Of a stretch of 11,167 nt of DNA, positions 7,014-11,167 are shown piece after piece. Position numbers and translations under genes: made by a program. Within the stretch, counting starts at the first letter, position 1, and each line of letters opens with the position of its first letter. The notes below the pieces were generated by a model. That model made no database searches. It had not been told where the DNA came from and saw only the letters and a list, made by a program, of their open reading frames with translations. This stretch comes from Planctomycetota bacterium. GTDB taxonomy: Bacteria; Planctomycetota; Planctomycetia; Pirellulales; UBA7805. Location: contig JAUWIQ010000024.1 of assembly GCA_030605285.1 (NCBI GenBank), forward strand, positions 1-11,167, in the 5' to 3' direction.

Positions 7014-7586
7014 ATGCTTAAGATATTGGTGATTTGTCCGGGAACGACGGAGTTCGACCTGGAGGGACGTATCTTGGGAACTTTAGATGTTCCCTTAAGT
7101 AACGGAGCCGCTTCTGAAGTCACTGAAAGTATTCGGCAGTTGGGTGGACAATCGATTGACGCGCTCTATTCATCTCCTAGTCAGTCCTCACAGCAGACGG
7201 CTGAACTTCTGAGCAACGCCTTCTCTATAAAAAACAAAACGCTCGACCGACTGATTAATTTAAATATGGGTCTCTGGCAGGGCCTGTTAGTGGAGGAGGT
7301 TAAACGAAAACATCCTAAAGTATTCAAGCAGTGGCAATGTCAGCCGGCCATTATTTGTCCACCAGAAGGCGAAATGCTGGAGACCGCCCAACGGAGGGTT
7401 GAAACAGTCCTGGCAAAGATATCCAAAAAACACAAAGATGGTACTGTAGCAATCGTCGCCCCGGAGCCACTGGCGTCACTCATTGGGAGTGTTTTACGAC
7501 AGACGCAACTCAAGGATGTGTGTCAGTCCAATAGTGGTCGCTGGGAAATGATCGAGGCGAAATGCCCGATTTTGACGAATGCATAA
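7014..7586 (+). CDS. Histidine phosphatase-fold protein lacking catalytic residues
   Basis: A 190-residue protein that aligns by eye over its length with the phosphoglycerate-mutase-like histidine phosphatase family: LEGRILGTLDVPLS (16-29), YSSPSQSSQQTAE (52-64), LNMGLWQG (83-90), PPEGE then RRV, and VAIVAP (145-150). The active site is gone. The family RHG is CPG (8-10), so the phosphorylated His is Pro9. The Arg of SSPLxRAxQTA is Ser58, the Glu of LxExxxGxWEG is Asn82, and the second His of VSHG is Pro150. Structural Gly, Pro and Leu positions remain, so this is a conserved-looking fold rather than decay, and the reading frame is intact. It is probably a binding or regulatory pseudoenzyme in the cytoplasm. 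AGAGG lies 12 nt before the ATG. accD follows about 78 bases later on the same strand. Confidence 0.8.
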   Translation: MLKILVICPGTTEFDLEGRILGTLDVPLSNGAASEVTESIRQLGGQSIDALYSSPSQSSQQTAELLSNAFSIKNKTLDRLINLNMGLWQGLLVEEVKRKHPKVFKQWQCQPAIICPPEGEMLETAQRRVETVLAKISKKHKDGTVAIVAPEPLASLIGSVLRQTQLKDVCQSNSGRWEMIEAKCPILTNA

Positions 7587-7664
7587 GAACAGCCATTCAT
7601 AAGTTGGCAGTTGATAACCTGCGAAACAATGAAGATACTAAGGCAACCCACACAGGTCGAAACG

Positions 7665-8513
7665 ATGTCCGACGACCCTTCGGCACCTCTGGACAAGAAC
7701 GGCCCCAGACGCCCTAAGCGGGGTGTTCCAGAAGGCCTTTGGAGAAAGTGTCCGGATTGTGGCGAGACTATTTTTCGCCAGGAGGCAGATCGACAACTCG
7801 GCACATGCCCGGTTTGTGATCACCATTTCTACGTCACGGCAACAGAACGGATTCGACAAGTTCTGGACGAAGGCACATTTGAAGAAATTTTTAGGGATAT
7901 GTCCTCTGCAGACCCCTTGGAATTTAATGATAAGAAGGCATATCGAGATCGTATCATTGCAGAGCAGAAACGAACAGGGCTTTCCGATGCTGCTGTTGTT
8001 GGTATGGGAATGATCCGCGCACGCCGTGTGGCTTTTGGAGTGACCGACTCGGCATTCATTATGGGGAGCATGGGAGGCGTGGTCGGAGAAAAGCTCACAC
8101 GACTTATAGAACGTGCGACAGAGCAGAACCTTCCCTTGATTATTGTCAGTGGTAGTGGTGGGGGTGCGAGAATGCACGAGGGCATTCTTTCGCTGATGCA
8201 AATGGCTAAAATCTCTGCGGCACTAGCTCGCTATGACGAGGCGACTGGGTTGTTCATTTCGGTACTCACAAATCCTACCATGGGTGGCGTGGCAGCAAGT
8301 TTTGCTTCTCTAGGCGATCTGATTTTCGCAGAACCGAAGGCCTTAATTGGGTTTGCCGGCCCCCGCACGATCAAAGCAACGATCCGTATTGAATTACCGG
8401 AAGGTTTTCAGACCAGCGAGTTCCTGATGAAACACGGCTATCTAGATCGCATCGTGCGCCGGGTTGATCTGAAGAGTGAAATTGCTCGCGCGATTGATTA
8501 CTGCGGCAAATAG
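7665..8513 (+). CDS. accD: Acetyl-CoA carboxylase carboxyltransferase subunit beta
   Basis: AccD pairs with AccA to move the carboxyl group from biotin carrier protein to acetyl-CoA, making malonyl-CoA, the first committed step of fatty acid synthesis. From ATG 7665 the product is 282 residues, matching family length. A four-Cys zinc finger near the N-terminus has Cys29, Cys32, Cys48 and Cys51 (KCPDCG and TCPVCDHHF), preceded by the conserved GVPEGLW. The crotonase-fold part shows [59 protein letters not shown] and [15 protein letters not shown]. The loop before ARM has one more Gly than the E. coli and B. subtilis form as I remember them. Starts at ATG 7629 or TTG 7611 are possible. It probably shares a transcript with the gene at 7014. 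accA is not in the window. Confidence 0.96.
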   Translation: MSDDPSAPLDKNGPRRPKRGVPEGLWRKCPDCGETIFRQEADRQLGTCPVCDHHFYVTATERIRQVLDEGTFEEIFRDMSSADPLEFNDKKAYRDRIIAEQKRTGLSDAAVVGMGMIRARRVAFGVTDSAFIMGSMGGVVGEKLTRLIERATEQNLPLIIVSGSGGGARMHEGILSLMQMAKISAALARYDEATGLFISVLTNPTMGGVAASFASLGDLIFAEPKALIGFAGPRTIKATIRIELPEGFQTSEFLMKHGYLDRIVRRVDLKSEIARAIDYCGK

Positions 8514-8597
8514 CAGTGATCATGGGAAAAAAGTGTTTCACGGCGCAAAATGTTTTTTGCCTGTCGCTTGGGAACAAGGGACAGTAAGGTCAAATTC

Positions 8598-9470
8598 ATG
8601 AAGCTGTGGCGTCGCATCAAATCTTGGGTTGGGGGGCGGGTTGATGTGTCTGAGCGTTTTGAACTGCTGCGCGAAGCGGTTCACGGGACAATGTCTCAAT
8701 TCTATTTAGCCCGAGATCGACAATCGGGCCAAATTGTGGGCCTGAAAATATTGGATCGGGAAAAAACCACTAAATTTGAACAACGTTTTGCAGGTCTTAA
8801 GAAACCGAGTGAAGGTGAAATCGCCACCGTACTTTCACACCCGGCAATTGTTAATACTTTCGAATACGGTGAAACAACTACTGGCAGTTCCTACCTGATC
8901 ATGGAATACCTCAGAGGGCAGGGGATGAATACTTTAATTCAGGCAGATGATGAGTTGTTTGCTCGCCATCGCTGGAAATTATTACATCAGGCTGCGGTCG
9001 CGGTCGCTGCGGTACACGAAGCCGGTTTCATCCATCGTGATATATGCCCGCGTAATTTTGTCATTGCTCCCGATTGCAAAGCCTTGAAGTTGATTGACTT
9101 TGGGTTGAGTATTCCAGACGCCCCCGTGTTTTGTCAGCCAGGCAATCGCACAGGTACACCTCGTTATATGTCTCCCGAAATTGTCAGGCGGCGCACAACG
9201 GATCGACGTGTTGATATTTTTTCTTTTGGTGTGACTGCCTATGAGATGTTTGCTTATCAAACACCGTGGCCAAGTCCGGTCACCACGGGCAAAGTCGCAA
9301 TGGGGCATGATAAACCCCCGGTTCCGTTAATTTCATGTTGCCCTGATGTTAACCCGCAGCTCGCGGACATGATCCATCGTTGCATCGAATCGGAACCCGG
9401 CCGGCGCCCGGGCGGGATGGCGGAGTTGGTGGAGTTTCTTGAGGTATTTCCGGGCGGAAAGGGATCGTGA
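8598..9470 (+). CDS. Soluble Ser/Thr protein kinase with altered catalytic loop
   Basis: A 290-residue protein consisting almost only of a eukaryotic-type (Hanks) kinase domain. The ATP-anchoring Lys50 is in IVGLKIL, with a candidate C-helix Glu at 72 or 74. The catalytic loop is HRDICPRN (146-153), with Asp148 and Asn153. DFG is at 167-169, then GTPRYMSPE (186-194), DIFSFG (206-211) and Arg270 near the end. The glycine-rich loop is weak (REAVHGTMSQFYLAR), and the usual Lys two places after the catalytic Asp is Cys150, with Arg152 nearby. No transmembrane or extracellular sensor domain follows, unlike many planctomycete kinases. The ATG at 8598 is favoured over 8550 because AAGG (8586-8589) stands 8 nt upstream. 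It follows accD by 84 bases. Substrates are unknown, and activity is likely but not certain. Confidence 0.9.
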   Translation: MKLWRRIKSWVGGRVDVSERFELLREAVHGTMSQFYLARDRQSGQIVGLKILDREKTTKFEQRFAGLKKPSEGEIATVLSHPAIVNTFEYGETTTGSSYLIMEYLRGQGMNTLIQADDELFARHRWKLLHQAAVAVAAVHEAGFIHRDICPRNFVIAPDCKALKLIDFGLSIPDAPVFCQPGNRTGTPRYMSPEIVRRRTTDRRVDIFSFGVTAYEMFAYQTPWPSPVTTGKVAMGHDKPPVPLISCCPDVNPQLADMIHRCIESEPGRRPGGMAELVEFLEVFPGGKGS

Positions 9471-9624
9471 AAGAGTGCCGCATCGGCGGGACGATACCCC
9501 TGGCAAAAGGTGATTCTTTGCTTTAAAATGCGACGCTCGAAAGATATCTTCCCAAAAGACCTTAGGGCCCCAAGCCAATTCGACAGTTTTGCGTCGAGGC
9601 AACTTGTTAGGAATTGTAGTCTCC

Positions 9625-9873
9625 ATGACGATTGACAAGAGCCTGAAAATTCGTCTCGGTCTAATTCGTAGCCGGAATGTTCTTACCCGGTCGGAAAAGA
9701 TCAAAAAGCTGAAGGAAACCGATCGTTGGCAGGAGGGGGATTCACCCTTTAATTTGCCTAAAGTTCGTGTTCAGGCAGTGGTCATCAAGAAGAAGAAAAA
9801 GAAGGAAGTCCCCACGGCGGAAGGCGAAGAGGATGCTGCAGTGGCAGAAGGTTCCGGCTCACCCGCGACGTAG
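9625..9873 (+). CDS. Small basic protein, Planctomycetes-Verrucomicrobia-Chlamydiae type
   Basis: An 82-residue protein starting MTIDKSLKIRLGL, then SRNVLTRSEKIKKLKE (about 17-32), DRWQEGDSPFNLPKVRVQ (about 33-50) and a run of six Lys. This matches what I recall of a short, Lys/Arg-rich family shared by Planctomycetes, Verrucomicrobia and Chlamydiae (RNVLTRAERI, then W, then FGLPKV), suspected to bind rRNA or the ribosome. The role is not established. The ATG at 9625 is chosen over 9589 because the family begins at MSLD/MTID-type residues; AGGA is 12 nt upstream. Beyond the core it has an acidic, Ala/Gly-rich tail (EGEEDAAVAEG) longer than the usual roughly 60 residues. The TAG stop directly abuts a tandem repeat. 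It is likely cytoplasmic. Confidence 0.82.
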   Translation: MTIDKSLKIRLGLIRSRNVLTRSEKIKKLKETDRWQEGDSPFNLPKVRVQAVVIKKKKKKEVPTAEGEEDAAVAEGSGSPAT

Positions 9874-9936
9874 TCATTTCGCAAGATCGCGGCGTCATTT
9901 CGCAAGATCGCGGCGTCATTTCGCAAGATCGCGGCA
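9874..9936. repeat. Three tandem 21-bp repeats between convergent genes
   Basis: Three head-to-tail units occupy 9874-9894, 9895-9915 and 9916-9936. Each starts TCATTTCGCAAG and finishes ATCGCGGCG, except that the last base of unit three is A. The array begins on the base after the TAG of the small basic protein gene and ends 17 bases before the stop of the convergent gene. Read in the frame of the upstream gene it would encode SFRKIAA three times. No strong hairpin forms within a unit. A recent duplication or a protein/RNA binding array are both possible. Confidence 0.95.
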
Positions 9937-9953
9937 GACTGGCATCTGGCAGG

Positions 9954-11129
9954 TTATGGTCTGCAATAAGAGAGTGCCAGCAGAGCATAACCGGTTACCA
10001 AGTTGGGATCGGCCTCCATCCAGCGAGAATGGCTGTTGATCCAGGATCCATTGGGTTGTTGCTCGCTGCTAAGCTTTTCTGTCAATTCGTGTCGCCAGTT
10101 GTGTTTCTCACCTTTGGCATCCATAAAGACTTCGACACCGAGCGCATCAAGGGCTTTGGCGAAGGTGTGGTAGTAGTAGTAGAGACCCTCTTTTCCCAGT
10201 CCAGGGTTTACGTCAAGGCGATAGTTTTTGCTGATCCATTCGGTCGCTGCCTTAACCCGTGGATCGTCTGCAGTCAGCCCCGCATAAATCAGACTTTTTA
10301 AGCCCATATAGGTCATCGATCCGTAGCTGCGCAACCCTTGGGTCTCTTTGCTTTTTCCCGGCTCCCATTTTGCCTGACTCGAACCCCCGGCGGCACCTGT
10401 GTAGTAAAAACCACCGTCAGGGTTTTTGACGGACCACTTGGTATCGTTATGTTCGGTCTCGAGATTCTGACACCGCGAGACAAAAATTAACGCTTTGCGG
10501 ATTGCCTCATCATCGGGACTGGCACCCGCAGCAACGAGTGCATCGATCATGATCCCGGTATTCGAAAGGTCAGGACGTTTATGTTTTCCATATCCTGCAC
10601 CGCCATAGAACTTGCTGGAGCGGTCGTGCCCTTCTCCATCATCATGTTGCAGGCCTTTGAGAAAACGGTCCGCACTCTTGATGATTTTATCATACGTACC
10701 AGGTTGCTGACGGTTTGCTTCCGCGAAACACATCACTGCCATACTCGTTTCGTAATTTCGGTAGTTACTTCCCACTGCGTAGATGCCGCCATCTTTTTGC
10801 ACGAACCCTTTTAGGTAATTAAGACTACGTTGGACCAATGGATCTTGTGGGTTATATCCGTTACGCAGCACCGCAGTTGTCACTAAAGCAGTGACTCCGG
10901 GACCCGCACCGGCACTGTACGAGCCATCGGTGGCTTGCCCTTGTGTTCGCAAATACCCAATACCTCGCTCCACAATCTGACGATGTCGATCCGCAATCTG
11001 GTCGGTGGCTGCGACGGATTTCAGAGACAATCTCTGCCAAGACGTAACGGCGAGGAAAACTGCCAGTAGGAGCAGAACGCTCCGACGATTGGGGAACTTG
11101 CTGTCCGCTGAATTAAAACACCTAACCAT
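9954..11129 (-). CDS. Secreted prenyltransferase/squalene oxidase repeat protein
   Basis: A 391-residue protein. The N-terminus has Arg residues then a hydrophobic run (about 18-30, VLLLLAVFLAV) and SVAATD, consistent with a Sec signal peptide. The mature part has repeated QW-like alpha/alpha-toroid motifs: DGSYS (68-72), QKDGGIYA (111-118), PDLSNTGIMIDAL (186-198), PDGGFYYTG (about 238-246), RSYGSMTYMGLKSL (about 268-281) and QPNGSW (358-363) with LVTGYALLAL near the end. Such repeats build the barrel of squalene-hopene cyclases and prenyltransferase beta subunits. The DxDD cyclase motif is not seen, so terpene cyclisation is unlikely. Planctomycetes carry many such exported proteins of unknown role. 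The ATG at 11129 is chosen over a TTG at 11162 because AGAGG (plus-strand 11138-11142) stands 8 nt upstream. Confidence 0.85.
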   Translation of the reverse strand: MVRCFNSADSKFPNRRSVLLLLAVFLAVTSWQRLSLKSVAATDQIADRHRQIVERGIGYLRTQGQATDGSYSAGAGPGVTALVTTAVLRNGYNPQDPLVQRSLNYLKGFVQKDGGIYAVGSNYRNYETSMAVMCFAEANRQQPGTYDKIIKSADRFLKGLQHDDGEGHDRSSKFYGGAGYGKHKRPDLSNTGIMIDALVAAGASPDDEAIRKALIFVSRCQNLETEHNDTKWSVKNPDGGFYYTGAAGGSSQAKWEPGKSKETQGLRSYGSMTYMGLKSLIYAGLTADDPRVKAATEWISKNYRLDVNPGLGKEGLYYYYHTFAKALDALGVEVFMDAKGEKHNWRHELTEKLSSEQQPNGSWINSHSRWMEADPNLVTGYALLALSYCRP

Positions 11130-11167
11130 CTGGGAAACCTCTGTAAAGCGATGAAAAAACAAGCGAC

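Noticed and set aside
7638..8201. 187-codon leftward open frame opposite accD
   Set aside because: It lies wholly inside accD, and its Cys/His-rich composition is the complement of conserved AccD codons.
9939..9980. CTGGCA and TGCCAG as a terminator between convergent genes
   Set aside because: The stem is 6 bp with a loop of about 30 bases and no T-run.

Overview
The window looks like chromosomal DNA of a planctomycete, probably of the Pirellulales type. This is inferred from family content, not from a search. The clues are a sugar cluster mixing Gfo/Idh/MocA, xylose-isomerase-like TIM-barrel and DUF4432 proteins; a small Lys/Arg-rich protein of the Planctomycetes-Verrucomicrobia-Chlamydiae type; a soluble Ser/Thr kinase; and a secreted prenyltransferase/squalene-oxidase repeat protein. 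No tRNA, rRNA, CRISPR array, transposase or phage gene was seen.

Region 1 (1-5654) is a carbohydrate-conversion cluster. A DUF4432 (aldose-1-epimerase-like) gene runs leftward off the window edge. Divergent from it, across a 255-base gap, five genes run rightward: a two-cupin protein resembling class I mannose-6-phosphate isomerase, a TIM-barrel sugar isomerase/epimerase, a Gfo/Idh/MocA NAD(P)-dependent oxidoreductase, an unassigned helical metal-hydrolase-like protein, and a D-tagatose/D-psicose 3-epimerase-like protein. The last two overlap by ATGA. The genes look like a pathway for oxidising and isomerising an unusual sugar or polyol; the substrate cannot be read from the sequence.

Region 2 (5701-9873) holds mostly housekeeping genes on the same strand: scpB (chromosome condensation), a 551-base non-coding gap with a strong hairpin/T-rich terminator and other dyad structure, a histidine-phosphatase-fold protein whose catalytic residues all appear replaced, accD (acetyl-CoA carboxylase carboxyltransferase beta), a soluble protein kinase with an altered catalytic loop, and a small basic protein gene. 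Three exact or near-exact tandem 21-bp units start right after the stop codon of the last gene.

Region 3 (9954-11129) is a convergent gene for a secreted alpha/alpha-toroid (prenyltransferase/squalene oxidase repeat) protein.

The best candidates for something undescribed are the catalytically dead histidine-phosphatase homologue beside accD, the unassigned HH/DD/H protein coupled to the epimerase, and the sugar pathway as a whole.
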